Source: Burkholderia lata
Lineage (GTDB): Bacteria; Pseudomonadota; Gammaproteobacteria; Burkholderiales; Burkholderiaceae
Assembly: GCF_000012945.1 (NCBI RefSeq)
Contig: NC_007509.1
Span: 248,001-312,000 of the forward strand
Reading direction: 5' to 3'
Length of the DNA stretch: 64,000 nucleotides
Positions 35,610 to 43,947 of the stretch are shown here, piece after piece. Every line of letters begins with the position of its first letter. The first letter of the stretch is position 1. Position numbers and translations under genes: made by a program. The notes under the pieces were generated by a model. It was not told the DNA's origin, did no database searches, and was given only the letters and a program-made list of their open reading frames with translations.

Positions 35610-36854
35610 ATGAATAATCCGATGGATTTCAACGGAAGCTTCACCGAATCGGTTGGCCTGGAAACCGGCGCCGTGCCGACGTCGATTTATACCGACGCCG
35701 CACAGTACGAAGTCGAGCGCGAGCGGATCTTTCGTCGCGCGTGGCTGATGGTCGGGCGCGTCGAGCGCATCCCGAAGCCGGGCGATTTCTTTGTGAAGCA
35801 GCTTGCGGTGCTGAACGCATCGGTTATCGTCGCGCGCTCGGAAGACGGCACGATTCGCGCATTTCACAACGTCTGCGCACACCGTGCGAACATCGTCGAG
35901 CACCGCGCGTCCGGCAATGCGAAGCGCTTCGTGTGCCGATACCACAGCTGGGGATACGACAATGCCGGGCAACTGGCGCATGTGCCCGACGAATCCGGGT
36001 TCTTCGGCCTCGACAAGAAGAAATGCGGGCTGACACCGGTTGCCCTCGAGATCTGGGAAGGCTGGATCTTCATCAACCTCGCGACGGAACCGGAACTCAG
36101 CCTCGCGGAATTCCTCGGGCCGATTGCCGACGCGCTCACCGGCATCGAGTACCAGAACCCGGATCACCCGATCGTGCTGCGCGGAGAATTCAACGCGAAC
36201 TGGAAGGCTGTCGCCGAGAATTTCAGCGAGGCCTATCACGTGGCATCGATTCACCCGAAGACGCTGGCGCCGTTCTACATCGGGCAACAGAACCCGTTCG
36301 GCAGGCCGATCAGCGTCCGGCTTCACGGCCCGCATCGCTCGATGTCGTGGTGGCTCAACCCGATCGCGCAGCCGTTCGCGAAATCGAAGGTCGCGCAATG
36401 GCTGTTCTCGGCCGACCATTCGGTGACGGGCACCCGCAAGGCGGGGCAGGTCAACTCGGTCGTCGAGCACAAGGGCGTGAACCCGACGAAGCACGAGCAC
36501 TGGGCGAGCGACGTCAACTGGTTCTTCCCGAACTGGCACCTGCAGATCTCGGCCAATCAGTTCTGGACGCACGAGTTCTGGCCGACGTCGGCGTCGACGA
36601 CCGTCTGGGAGGCGCGCTTCTACTACAAGAAGGCGACGACGGTCCGCGAGCGCCTGCAGCTCGAGCATTTCACGTCCCACATCACCGATTCGATGCTCGA
36701 GGACCTGGGCAACATCGAGAGCATGCAGGTCGGCATGGCGTCCGGCGCGAAGCCGGTCATCTACTTCAACGAGAGCGAGGTCCTGTGCCGTCACGGGATC
36801 GAGCAGGTCGTCAAATGGTCGGCGGCGCCGACGGCGAAAGGCGCGCTCGACTGA
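35610..36854 (+). CDS. Rieske non-heme iron oxygenase, large subunit
   Basis: A 414-residue oxygenase. The Rieske [2Fe-2S] ligands are C89-x-H91 and C109-x2-H112. The mononuclear iron site is in 'N-W-K-A-V-A-E-N-F-S-E-A-Y-H210-V-A-S-I-H215', with a later Asp in 'I-T-D-S-M-L-E-D'. The acidic bridge residue before H210 is Glu207, not the Asp of naphthalene-type enzymes; Glu is known in the carnitine monooxygenase CntA and related N-demethylating or C-N cleaving oxygenases. Electrons should come from the VanB/CntB-like reductase encoded 230 bases downstream. The ATG at 35610 follows GAAGGAA. The substrate is unknown. Confidence 0.92.
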   Translation: MNNPMDFNGSFTESVGLETGAVPTSIYTDAAQYEVERERIFRRAWLMVGRVERIPKPGDFFVKQLAVLNASVIVARSEDGTIRAFHNVCAHRANIVEHRASGNAKRFVCRYHSWGYDNAGQLAHVPDESGFFGLDKKKCGLTPVALEIWEGWIFINLATEPELSLAEFLGPIADALTGIEYQNPDHPIVLRGEFNANWKAVAENFSEAYHVASIHPKTLAPFYIGQQNPFGRPISVRLHGPHRSMSWWLNPIAQPFAKSKVAQWLFSADHSVTGTRKAGQVNSVVEHKGVNPTKHEHWASDVNWFFPNWHLQISANQFWTHEFWPTSASTTVWEARFYYKKATTVRERLQLEHFTSHITDSMLEDLGNIESMQVGMASGAKPVIYFNESEVLCRHGIEQVVKWSAAPTAKGALD

Positions 36855-37084
36855 CCGGGAAGGCGCCGATCTCGTCGGTCTCGCCAACGGCAACGGATCG
36901 GGCGAGGGGCGAGGCGGCCGGCGAGCGCATGGCGTCGCATCGTCGGCCGACCGGTTACCGGATCGCATCGTCAATCGGGCAAGAAAAATCAGGGTGAAGT
37001 GGCGGGCCGGCTCGGTCCCGAAGGTGGCGGTCACTGGCCGCGCCGGAAGGGCGCGTGTTCGCGCTCGCCGTTCCAGGAGGAGGC

Positions 37085-38056
37085 ATGACGAGTGGGGTGG
37101 GCGGGCTGACAGTCCGCGTGGCGGCGAAACGTGAGGAAGCCGTCGGCATTTGCAGTTTCGAGCTGGTCAGCACGGACGGCCAGCCGATGCCGGCGTTTTC
37201 GGCCGGCTCGCATATCGACGTGGCGGTACCGGGCGGGCCGACGCGACAGTATTCGCTGTGCAACGCACCCGAAGAAGGACATCGCTATCAGATCTCGATA
37301 CTGCGCGACCCGAACTCGCGCGGCGGATCGGCGGGCATGCACGATCGGGTGCAGGTGGGCGACGCGCTCGCGATCAGTGTTCCGAAAAACAACTTCCCGC
37401 TTGCGCACGATGCGACCCGCAGCCTGTTGATGGCAGGCGGCATCGGCGTGACGCCGATTCTCTGCATGGCGGAGCGGCTGGCGGCGATCGGTGCGCCGTT
37501 CGAGATGCACTACTGCTCGCGATCGCGTGCACGCACCGCATTTCTCGATCGCATTTCCCGCGCAACGTATGCGCGTCACGTGCAGTTCCATTTCGACGAT
37601 CAACCGGATACCCCGGCATTCGATATCGCCGCGCGGCTCGCGCGGCCCGAGAGCGGAACGCACCTGTACGTGTGCGGGCCGACCGGGTTCATGGACGCGG
37701 TGCTGGGCGCGGCCCGCGCGGCCGGCTGGCCGGAAGCGCAGCTGCACTACGAGTTCTTTGCGGCCGGCGAACGCGTGGCGGCCGACAGCGACCGTTTCGA
37801 GGTCGAGGTGGCGAGTTCGGGGCAGGTGGTGACGGTCGAAGAGGACGAGTCGATCGTCCAGGCGCTCGCGAGGGTGGGGATCGAGATCGAGACGTCATGC
37901 GAGCAGGGCGTATGCCGTACGTGCGAGACGCGCGTACTGGCCGGCGAGCCGGATCATCGCGACGTGTGCCTCACGCCCGCGGAGCGGGCGGACAACGATC
38001 GATTGATGCCGTGCTGCTCGCGTTCGAAATCGGCACGGCTGGTGCTCGATCTGTAG
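37085..38056 (+). CDS. ferredoxin reductase of phthalate dioxygenase reductase type (VanB/CntB-like)
   Basis: A 323-residue electron-transfer protein with three domains: FMN binding ('R-Q-Y-S-L-C-N'), NAD binding ('G-G-I-G-V-T-P-I', 'Y-V-C-G-P-T-G-F-M') and a C-terminal plant-type [2Fe-2S] domain ('C-E-Q-G-V-C-R-T-C' and a final Cys in 'M-P-C-C-S-R'). This order is that of phthalate dioxygenase reductase, VanB and CntB. It passes electrons from NADH to the Rieske centre of the oxygenase encoded upstream. The start at 37085 follows AGGAGGAGGC. The 230-base gap to the oxygenase is long but shows no other gene. Confidence 0.93.
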   Translation: MTSGVGGLTVRVAAKREEAVGICSFELVSTDGQPMPAFSAGSHIDVAVPGGPTRQYSLCNAPEEGHRYQISILRDPNSRGGSAGMHDRVQVGDALAISVPKNNFPLAHDATRSLLMAGGIGVTPILCMAERLAAIGAPFEMHYCSRSRARTAFLDRISRATYARHVQFHFDDQPDTPAFDIAARLARPESGTHLYVCGPTGFMDAVLGAARAAGWPEAQLHYEFFAAGERVAADSDRFEVEVASSGQVVTVEEDESIVQALARVGIEIETSCEQGVCRTCETRVLAGEPDHRDVCLTPAERADNDRLMPCCSRSKSARLVLDL

Positions 38057-38058
38057 GC

Positions 38059-38081
38059 CCGGGCGATCGCCGATCGCCCGG
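38059..38081. terminator. 10-bp perfect hairpin after the reductase gene
   Basis: CCGGGCGATC (38059-38068) pairs with GATCGCCCGG (38072-38081) around a 3-base loop, starting 2 bases after the reductase stop. No T-run follows, so it may slow or process the transcript rather than end it; the next gene begins 27 bases later. Confidence 0.4.
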
Positions 38082-38107
38082 CAGGTTGATCCAACGAGGA
38101 GACACGT

Positions 38108-38938
38108 ATGGGAATCAGGATGGTATGGCAGGCGGAAAACCGTTCGAACGACGCGGACTTCGGCGGCGTGCGCGAGACCTATGGCGCGATGCTGAAGTTC
38201 GCGCAGCAGATTGCGCGGCCGGACACCGAGATCACGCTGCGCTACATGGAGGACGCGCCGCGGGCGTTTGCGAACAACCTGCTTTATCCGCGCGCCGTCA
38301 CGAAGGTTCAGGTGGTGAACAAGGTCGTCGATGCGGAGAAGGAGGGCTTCGATGCCGCGCTGGCCGGCGTCTGCATCATCGATGCGTATTCGCAGGAATG
38401 CCGGCAGGCGGTCAGGATGCCGGTGCTGGGCGGTGCGGAGTCGACGATGCTGATGGCGCAGCTGGTCGGCAAGAAGTTTGCGTGGGTGACGATCGCGCCC
38501 GCCTTCATCGAGCCGTTCGAAGCGCACATCCGGCTGCATGGCTGGGAGCACCGGGCCATCCGGAACCAGCCGGTGCGGGCGCTCGATCCGTCGTGCTGGC
38601 CCGCGATCGTCGATGCCGCGAACGGCAAGCCGGATCGATGGATCGAGATGTTCGACGAAGCCGCGCAGGCATGCGTGCGGGACGGTGCCGATACCGTGCT
38701 GTGCGGTTGCAATCCCGGCGGCGCGCTGCTTGCGCTCGCCGGCTATACCGAGGTGCGAGGGACGGGCGTGCCCGTGATCGTCGGCCCCGCGGCCATGGTG
38801 AAGCTGGCGGAGTCGATGGTCGACCTGAGGCGGAGCATCGGCCTGACCAAGTCGGAAGCGGTCGCTGGCGCCTATCGCACGACGCCGCCGCACATTCTCG
38901 AGGAACTTCAGGCGATGGGGAAGAAGCTGCTGGCATGA
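38108..38938 (+). CDS. Asp/Glu/hydantoin racemase superfamily protein
   Basis: A 276-residue protein of the Asp/Glu/hydantoin racemase fold, which also includes maleate isomerase and arylmalonate decarboxylase. The two active-site cysteine positions are visible as 'A-L-A-G-V-C-I-I-D-A-Y' near residue 88 and 'V-L-C-G-C-N-P-G-G' near 202. 'L-G-G-A-E-S-T-M' forms the middle loop. With both Cys retained, racemase or isomerase activity is more likely than decarboxylation. It starts at 38108 with a strong AGGAG site, 51 bases after the reductase stop. In this cluster it may isomerise a ring-cleavage or side-chain product before MmgE/PrpD, which is inference. Confidence 0.8.
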   Translation: MGIRMVWQAENRSNDADFGGVRETYGAMLKFAQQIARPDTEITLRYMEDAPRAFANNLLYPRAVTKVQVVNKVVDAEKEGFDAALAGVCIIDAYSQECRQAVRMPVLGGAESTMLMAQLVGKKFAWVTIAPAFIEPFEAHIRLHGWEHRAIRNQPVRALDPSCWPAIVDAANGKPDRWIEMFDEAAQACVRDGADTVLCGCNPGGALLALAGYTEVRGTGVPVIVGPAAMVKLAESMVDLRRSIGLTKSEAVAGAYRTTPPHILEELQAMGKKLLA

Positions 38939-39151
38939 CGCAGGGCGGCACTGGCCGAAGTCGCGGAGACGACGTCGCGGATGATTGCCGCGCCAGGCCA
39001 TGTGCCACCGCTTGAGCGCAGAGAGCGGGGCGGGCCATCGCGGCCGGCCCCGTGAACGCCGGCCATCGGCCGTGCGACGGAAATCGGGCCGCCGATGCGT
39101 GGCCCGTGCCTGACCGGCAGGGCGACGGCAGGCGGCAGGAAGCAGGACGAG

Positions 39152-39208
39152 ATGTACATCGATTCGGCTTCACCTCACATAACCGATTTATTTCGGATAT
39201 CAAAATGA
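39152..39208 (+). CDS. possible 18-residue leader peptide coupled to the porin
   Basis: An ATG at 39152 follows a good ribosome site (AGCAGGACGAG) and runs 18 codons to TGA at 39206-39208. That stop overlaps the porin ATG (39205-39207) as ATGA. The porin start itself has no purine-rich site, so its translation may depend on ribosomes finishing this short frame. The peptide (M-Y-I-D-S-A-S-P-H-I-T-D-L-F-R-I-S-K) has no recognised similarity. Confidence 0.4.
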   Translation: MYIDSASPHITDLFRISK

Positions 39209-40317
39209 TTACATGGTTCGGAGATCGTCACCTTTCGTCGACGCAAAAGCTGTTCGCGTTCGGCATCGCGATGCTGCCTGCTTGCGCATGCGCACAGAGC
39301 AGCGTCACTCTTTACGGAACGCTGGATGTCGGTCTTCTGTTCACGAACAAGACGCTGGGTTCGACGGCCCAGGGCAACGCGGGCAAGCAGTTCAGTCTCA
39401 TCAACGCGGGGCTCGAGCCGTCCGCGTTCGGTTTGCAGGGGAAGGAGGACCTGGGCGGCGGGATGAAGATGACGTTCAAGCTGGAGAGCGGCGTCAGCCT
39501 CGTCAATGGCGGTTTCGACAACAGCAACGGCAATTTCTTCGGTCGCCAGGCGTGGCTCGCGCTCGATGGCGCATTCGGCCAGTTGAAGGCCGGCGTGCAG
39601 TATTCGCCTTTCGTGCTCGCGATTTACGAGTCGGATCCGCGCAATGCCGGACAGTTTGGCACCGCGTTTTCGGTGTACGCCGACCAGACGTTTTCCGGCA
39701 CGTTCAATCCGAACGCCGTCACCTATACGAGCTCGCAGTTCGCCGGCTTCTCCACCAGCATCATGTATGCGCCCGGCGGGATGCCCGGGGATTTCCGCGC
39801 GGGGCAGCAGTATTCGGTCGCCGTTCGATACCAGTACAGCGGGCTGGTCGTGAATGCGGCGATGTACGACTCCAGTGAAGGAAAGAACAACGCCGGATTG
39901 ACGACGTTCCAGCAGCCGTTCTCCGGTCGCATGATCGGCGTGCTCTACAACTTCGGCGCGTTCACGGCGAAGGGCTCGTTCACCAGCTACAAGGTCCCGA
40001 CAACCGTCGCCAACGGTGTCGCGAGCGGGGGCGGCAACAACGTCTGGAACGTGGGGTTCGACTGTTACGTGCTCCCGCAGCTGAATATCAACTCTGGCTT
40101 GTGGTATGTCCGGGATCCGCACGATTCGGCCAATCATGGCCTCGTCGGGGCGCTGACCGCGCGATACTTCCTGTCGAAATCGACGTCGCTGTATGCGGAG
40201 ATCGGGGCGGCCAACAATCACGGCCATGAGCGCCTCGGCCTGTCGATCGACAATGCGCTGTACGGCGTACCGGGTACGACAGTCGGTGCGGTTCTGGGAA
40301 TCAACAAGCGGTTCTGA
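39205..40317 (+). CDS. outer-membrane porin, Gram-negative Porin_4 family
   Basis: A 370-residue porin. The signal peptide ends 'A-C-A-C-A-Q', followed by the family opening 'S-S-V-T-L-Y-G-T-L-D-V-G'. Typical porin stretches are 'L-Q-G-K-E-D-L-G-G-G' and 'F-G-R-Q-A-W-L-A-L', and the C-terminal strand is 'L-G-I-N-K-R-F'. It differs clearly from the porin at 7.9-9.1 kb and sits at the end of the Rieske/racemase group, so substrate-specific uptake for that pathway is likely. Its start lacks a ribosome site and overlaps the stop of a short leader frame. Confidence 0.92.
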   Translation: MITWFGDRHLSSTQKLFAFGIAMLPACACAQSSVTLYGTLDVGLLFTNKTLGSTAQGNAGKQFSLINAGLEPSAFGLQGKEDLGGGMKMTFKLESGVSLVNGGFDNSNGNFFGRQAWLALDGAFGQLKAGVQYSPFVLAIYESDPRNAGQFGTAFSVYADQTFSGTFNPNAVTYTSSQFAGFSTSIMYAPGGMPGDFRAGQQYSVAVRYQYSGLVVNAAMYDSSEGKNNAGLTTFQQPFSGRMIGVLYNFGAFTAKGSFTSYKVPTTVANGVASGGGNNVWNVGFDCYVLPQLNINSGLWYVRDPHDSANHGLVGALTARYFLSKSTSLYAEIGAANNHGHERLGLSIDNALYGVPGTTVGAVLGINKRF

Positions 40318-40425
40318 TTGCGAGCATGGCGGGGGCGCGGTGAGCGGCAACGAGGGGTGCAGTGTCCGCATGCCTGGCTGCGACATGTCGCCACCCGACG
40401 CCCTTGCCGCATCGCTGTCATAATC

Positions 40426-40462
40426 CGCGCATCCGGCGGCAACCAGTGCCGCCGGATGCGCG
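40426..40462. terminator. 16-bp perfect hairpin between porin and rarA
   Basis: The arm 40426-40441 is perfectly complementary to 40447-40462 with a 5-base loop (ACCAG). It lies 108 bases after the porin stop and 15 bases before the rarA ATG, with no T-run. It may terminate the porin transcript; its closeness to rarA also allows an effect on rarA translation. Confidence 0.5.
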
Positions 40463-40477
40463 TGCCCACCCATACCC

Positions 40478-41782
40478 ATGTCCGACCTGTTTTCCGCTGA
40501 ACCGCACCGTCCGCTGGCGGATGCGCTGCGCCCCACGTCGCTCGACGACGTGATCGGGCAGGCGCATCTGCTCGGCGCGGGCATGCCGCTGCGCCGGGCG
40601 TTCGAATCGGGCAAGCCGCATTCGATGATTTTCTGGGGGCCGCCCGGCGTCGGCAAGACGACGCTCGCGCGGCTGACCGCGCAGGCGTTCGACTGCGAGT
40701 TCGCCGCGCTGTCCGCGGTGCTCGGCGGCGTCAAGGACATTCGCGCCGTCACGGCGCGTGCGCAGCAGCTGTTCGACGAAGCCGGGCGCCGTACGATCGT
40801 GTTCGTCGACGAAATCCACCGCTTCAACGAAACGCAGCAGGGCGCGCTGCTGCCGTCCGTCACGTCCGGCGCCGTCGTGTTCATCGGCGCGACGACCGAA
40901 AACCCGAGTTTCGAAGTCAATCGCGCATTGCTTTCACGCGCACGGGTGTACGTGCTGAAACCGCTGGGCGACGACGCGTTGCGCGCGCTGTTTGTGCGTG
41001 CGCACGAGACCGCACTCGGCACGCTTTCGTTCGACGACGATGCGCTCGGCAAGCTGATCGACCAGGCGGACGGCGATGCGCGACGCTTCCTGAACCTGCT
41101 CGAACAGGTGCGGACAGCGTCAGCCTCGGCGGGGGTGACGACGATCGACGGCCGTTTCGTCGAGCACGCCACGACGAGCGGTGCGCGTCGCTTCGACAAG
41201 GGCGGCGAGCATTTCTACGATCAGATTTCGGCGCTGCACAAGTCGGTGCGCGGCTCGAACCCGGACGCCGCGCTGTATTGGCTGTGCCGGATGCTGGACG
41301 GCGGCACCGACCGCCGCTACCTCGCACGCCGGATCGTTGCGATCGCGTACGACGACATCGGGCTGGCCGACCCGACCGGGTTGCGGATCGCCGACGATGC
41401 GGCCAAGACCAGCGATCGGCTCGGCGCGCCCGAAGGCGATCTCGCGCTCGCGCAGGCCGTGCTGTATCTCGCGTGCGCGGCGAAAAGCAATGCCGGCGGG
41501 ATGGCGCTGATGCAGGCGCGGGCCTTCGTGCGGCAGGACCAGCCTCGCGACGTGCCGGCGCATCTGCGTGACGTGCGTGCCGAATTGACGCAAGCGCTCG
41601 GGCATGCGTACCGGAATCCGCACGACGAGCGTGACGGCTACGCGGCAGGCGAAAGCTACCTGCCGGACGGCATGCGGGAACCGTATTGGTACGAGCCGGC
41701 ACCGCGTGGTGTCGAGGCGAGGATCGCGGAGCGGCTGGACGGGTTGCGCCGGCTCGACCGGGAGGCGGGCAAGCGGCGCTGA
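40478..41782 (+). CDS. rarA: replication-associated recombination protein RarA (MgsA)
   Basis: A 434-residue AAA+ ATPase of the RarA/WRNIP1 family that acts at stalled replication forks. Visible features are the N-terminal 'P-L-A-D-A-L-R-P-T-S-L-D-D-V-I-G-Q', Walker A 'G-P-P-G-V-G-K-T-T' near residue 54, Walker B 'F-V-D-E-I-H-R-F' near 110, sensor 1 'G-A-T-T-E-N-P-S-F', and the C-terminal tetramerisation region ('H-K-S-V-R-G-S-N-P-D-A-A-L-Y-W'). The length is usual. The ATG at 40478 lacks a clear ribosome site and follows a long hairpin. It is a housekeeping gene amid accessory DNA. Confidence 0.95.
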   Translation: MSDLFSAEPHRPLADALRPTSLDDVIGQAHLLGAGMPLRRAFESGKPHSMIFWGPPGVGKTTLARLTAQAFDCEFAALSAVLGGVKDIRAVTARAQQLFDEAGRRTIVFVDEIHRFNETQQGALLPSVTSGAVVFIGATTENPSFEVNRALLSRARVYVLKPLGDDALRALFVRAHETALGTLSFDDDALGKLIDQADGDARRFLNLLEQVRTASASAGVTTIDGRFVEHATTSGARRFDKGGEHFYDQISALHKSVRGSNPDAALYWLCRMLDGGTDRRYLARRIVAIAYDDIGLADPTGLRIADDAAKTSDRLGAPEGDLALAQAVLYLACAAKSNAGGMALMQARAFVRQDQPRDVPAHLRDVRAELTQALGHAYRNPHDERDGYAAGESYLPDGMREPYWYEPAPRGVEARIAERLDGLRRLDREAGKRR

Positions 41783-42015
41783 CGGGTGGTGGAAGTCGAG
41801 GCCGTGCGGGGGAGCGAGCCGGCGCTCAATGATCGGTGCAGATCTCCGCCCCGGACAGCACACCGCATTTCACGGCCGAGGTGGTACGAGAACCCGTCGC
41901 GGAGACCGGGAACGACTACTTCAGATACCGGTACGTGCCTGTTGTCTGCCCGAAGCCCGCGGCTCGCGGCGATACTGGACCACGAGCCGCGCTTTGAAGC
42001 GCGATCATACAGCCG

Positions 42016-43215
42016 TCAAGCGTGACGGCGCGCACCGCATTCGCCGCAGAACAGGTCGTCGGCGGCCATCGGTTTGTGGCACTGCGCGCACGCCGTGGCT
42101 GCGTCCGCGGCAGGCGATTCCGTATCCGACATTGGCAGCGATGCCGTCCCCGCTGCGCTCGCCGTGCCGGCGGCGTGCGAGTCGCGTGCTTTCGCGAGGT
42201 GATCGGCGGCGCGCTCGCGTGCCTGTTCGGCGTGGCGTTTCGCGTCCGCGACGTGCTGGCTCAGTTTCTCTTCCGTTGCGGAGAAATCGACGCCGCTGAC
42301 CGTCTGCAGATAGATGAGGCACGTGCCGTTGACGAACGTCAGGAACGGAATCACGAGACCGATCGCAAACAGCAGGCCGTTGCCGAAGCCGTACGCGCCC
42401 AGATAGGCCATGCTGCGGTAGTCGAATCCGCCGCCTGCCGCATCTGCGCCAAGGCCGTAGGCGCTGGCGTGCCGGCCGAGGCCGCCCAAGCCGCCGAGCG
42501 TGCCCATCAGGCCGCCCAACGGGCTGGTGCCGGTTGCCGCCGAGATCGACGACGCGATCGCGGCGCCCGTGCCGAGAATGCCGAACACGATTGCGGACAG
42601 GACGCCGACGAGCAGCAGCAGCCCGAACATCCGGACGATCACGCCAAGCAACTGGCGGCGGCCGATCTGCAGCAGGCGGGCGGCGGTCTGCAGCGTCGAG
42701 TTGCCTTGCCAGATGGCGGGCGCAGCGAGCGGATAGCCGACGTACCCCATGCCGGCGAAGATCGCGCCCGCGACGATCGCCGCGACCGGATACGCGATCG
42801 CGTACAGCAGCGGGCCGACGCCCGGAATCTTGCAAACAAGGAACACGATCAGCAGCGCGAGCAGCAGCAGTATCCAGCCGGCCACGAGCAGCACGCCGAT
42901 GCCGAGGAGGCGGTGGACGCTGAACGTCGCCTGCAGCAGCGCATCGACGAATCCGACCGACTCGGCCTGCGCATCGCGCATCAGCACGATGCCGACCGCG
43001 GAATAGCCGATCAGCGAGACAGCGAAGGTCGCGATGATGAACAGCAGGCCGAGCACGGGGCTGTGACCGAGTACCTGGATCGTGAGCATGCCCATCAGCA
43101 TGCTGGCGACGAGCGCGAAAGCGGACATCGCGAGTGCGCGCCAGTTCGTGACGGCCTCGGCGGCGCGCAGCAGACCGAACTTCCCCGACACGGGGGCTTG
43201 ATCGAGTGTTGACAT
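42016..43215 (-). CDS. multi-pass membrane protein with C-terminal zinc ribbon
   Basis: A 399-residue inner-membrane protein. About six hydrophobic segments span residues 30-55, 60-80, 100-130, 130-160, 190-225 and 275-305, with a Gly-rich linker ('G-T-L-G-G-L-G-G-L-G') between the last two. A Lys/Ala-rich cytoplasmic helix follows, and the protein ends in a zinc ribbon C-A-Q-C...C-G-E-C near residues 379-395. The start at 43215 has the site AAGGAGA. It is the last gene of a three-gene operon; the first gene also encodes zinc ribbons, which argues for a shared complex. I know no characterised homologue. Confidence 0.75.
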   Translation of the reverse strand: MSTLDQAPVSGKFGLLRAAEAVTNWRALAMSAFALVASMLMGMLTIQVLGHSPVLGLLFIIATFAVSLIGYSAVGIVLMRDAQAESVGFVDALLQATFSVHRLLGIGVLLVAGWILLLLALLIVFLVCKIPGVGPLLYAIAYPVAAIVAGAIFAGMGYVGYPLAAPAIWQGNSTLQTAARLLQIGRRQLLGVIVRMFGLLLLVGVLSAIVFGILGTGAAIASSISAATGTSPLGGLMGTLGGLGGLGRHASAYGLGADAAGGGFDYRSMAYLGAYGFGNGLLFAIGLVIPFLTFVNGTCLIYLQTVSGVDFSATEEKLSQHVADAKRHAEQARERAADHLAKARDSHAAGTASAAGTASLPMSDTESPAADAATACAQCHKPMAADDLFCGECGARRHA

Positions 43216-43244
43216 CGTTGAATCTCCTTGCAGGTGCGGGCCGG

Positions 43245-43928
43245 TCAGTGTGCGGCGGGGGCATCGAGCAGCGCGACGACGGTGACGCCGTCGACCTGCG
43301 CGAGCTGGATGCTGGATTGCCGGGTCGAGCCCGGCTTGCCGTTCAGGTAGACCTGGCTTTTCAGCGTGTACGTGCCTTGCGGTGCTCCGGACGGCAGCTT
43401 CAGCGTGAAGCTGTTGTCGAATTCGCCGCTGCCCGGCGTCGCGTTGACGACCTTCTCGCCGCGCTTGAACTGCTCGCCCGACGGCGCGTAGACGGTCACG
43501 ACTTCCTTGACTTCCTGAACGGGCTCGTTCGTGCCGGATACCGCGCGAATTTGCGAGGCCAGCTTGATCGGCTCGCCGGTCTTGACGGCGGAGCGCGGCG
43601 TCACGACCGTCGTGTAGGCATCGATCTTCGCGTAGGGCGGCAGGTTGTTGCGGTTGCTCGCGCGGTAATCGCGATCGACTTCGGCTGCCGTCTTCGTCTG
43701 CCGCGTCGCGACTTCGATCACGGCGCACGCGGCGAGCCCGGCGACCGCGCCGCCGATCGCACCCTTGGTGCCGCCGATCAGCGCGCCGACCAGCGCGCCG
43801 CCGGCGCCGAGCGCGGTACAGCGCAGCACGGATTCGGACGAGATCCCGCCGGTGCCGTTCTGGGTGGCGCAGCCGCTGGCGAGCAAGGTAACCGCGCAGG
43901 CCGCGGCGAGGGTTTTCTGGATTGTCAT
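43245..43928 (-). CDS. lipoprotein with glycine-zipper segment
   Basis: A 227-residue secreted lipoprotein. The signal peptide ends in a lipobox (L-L-A-S-G-C19). Residues 40-70 are a Gly/Ala-rich zipper ('G-A-G-G-A-L-V-G-A-L-I-G-G', 'G-A-I-G-G-A-V-A-G') that may insert into or cross a membrane. The C-terminal half looks like a beta-sandwich ('E-P-I-K-L-A-S-Q-I-R-A-V', 'G-E-F-D-N-S-F-T-L-K-L-P-S-G', 'G-T-Y-T-L-K-S-Q-V-Y-L') similar to periplasmic Ig-like domains. It sits between two zinc-ribbon membrane proteins, spaced 29 and 19 bases, so it is the envelope member of the operon. Confidence 0.75.
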   Translation of the reverse strand: MTIQKTLAAACAVTLLASGCATQNGTGGISSESVLRCTALGAGGALVGALIGGTKGAIGGAVAGLAACAVIEVATRQTKTAAEVDRDYRASNRNNLPPYAKIDAYTTVVTPRSAVKTGEPIKLASQIRAVSGTNEPVQEVKEVVTVYAPSGEQFKRGEKVVNATPGSGEFDNSFTLKLPSGAPQGTYTLKSQVYLNGKPGSTRQSSIQLAQVDGVTVVALLDAPAAH

Positions 43929-43947
43929 GTCGGTCTTCTCCGGCGCT

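Noticed and set aside
42022..43212. Plus-strand frame of nearly 400 codons rich in Arg, Asp and Gln
   Set aside because: It lies opposite a membrane protein with clear helices and a zinc ribbon on the minus strand; the plus frame has no domain and no ribosome site.
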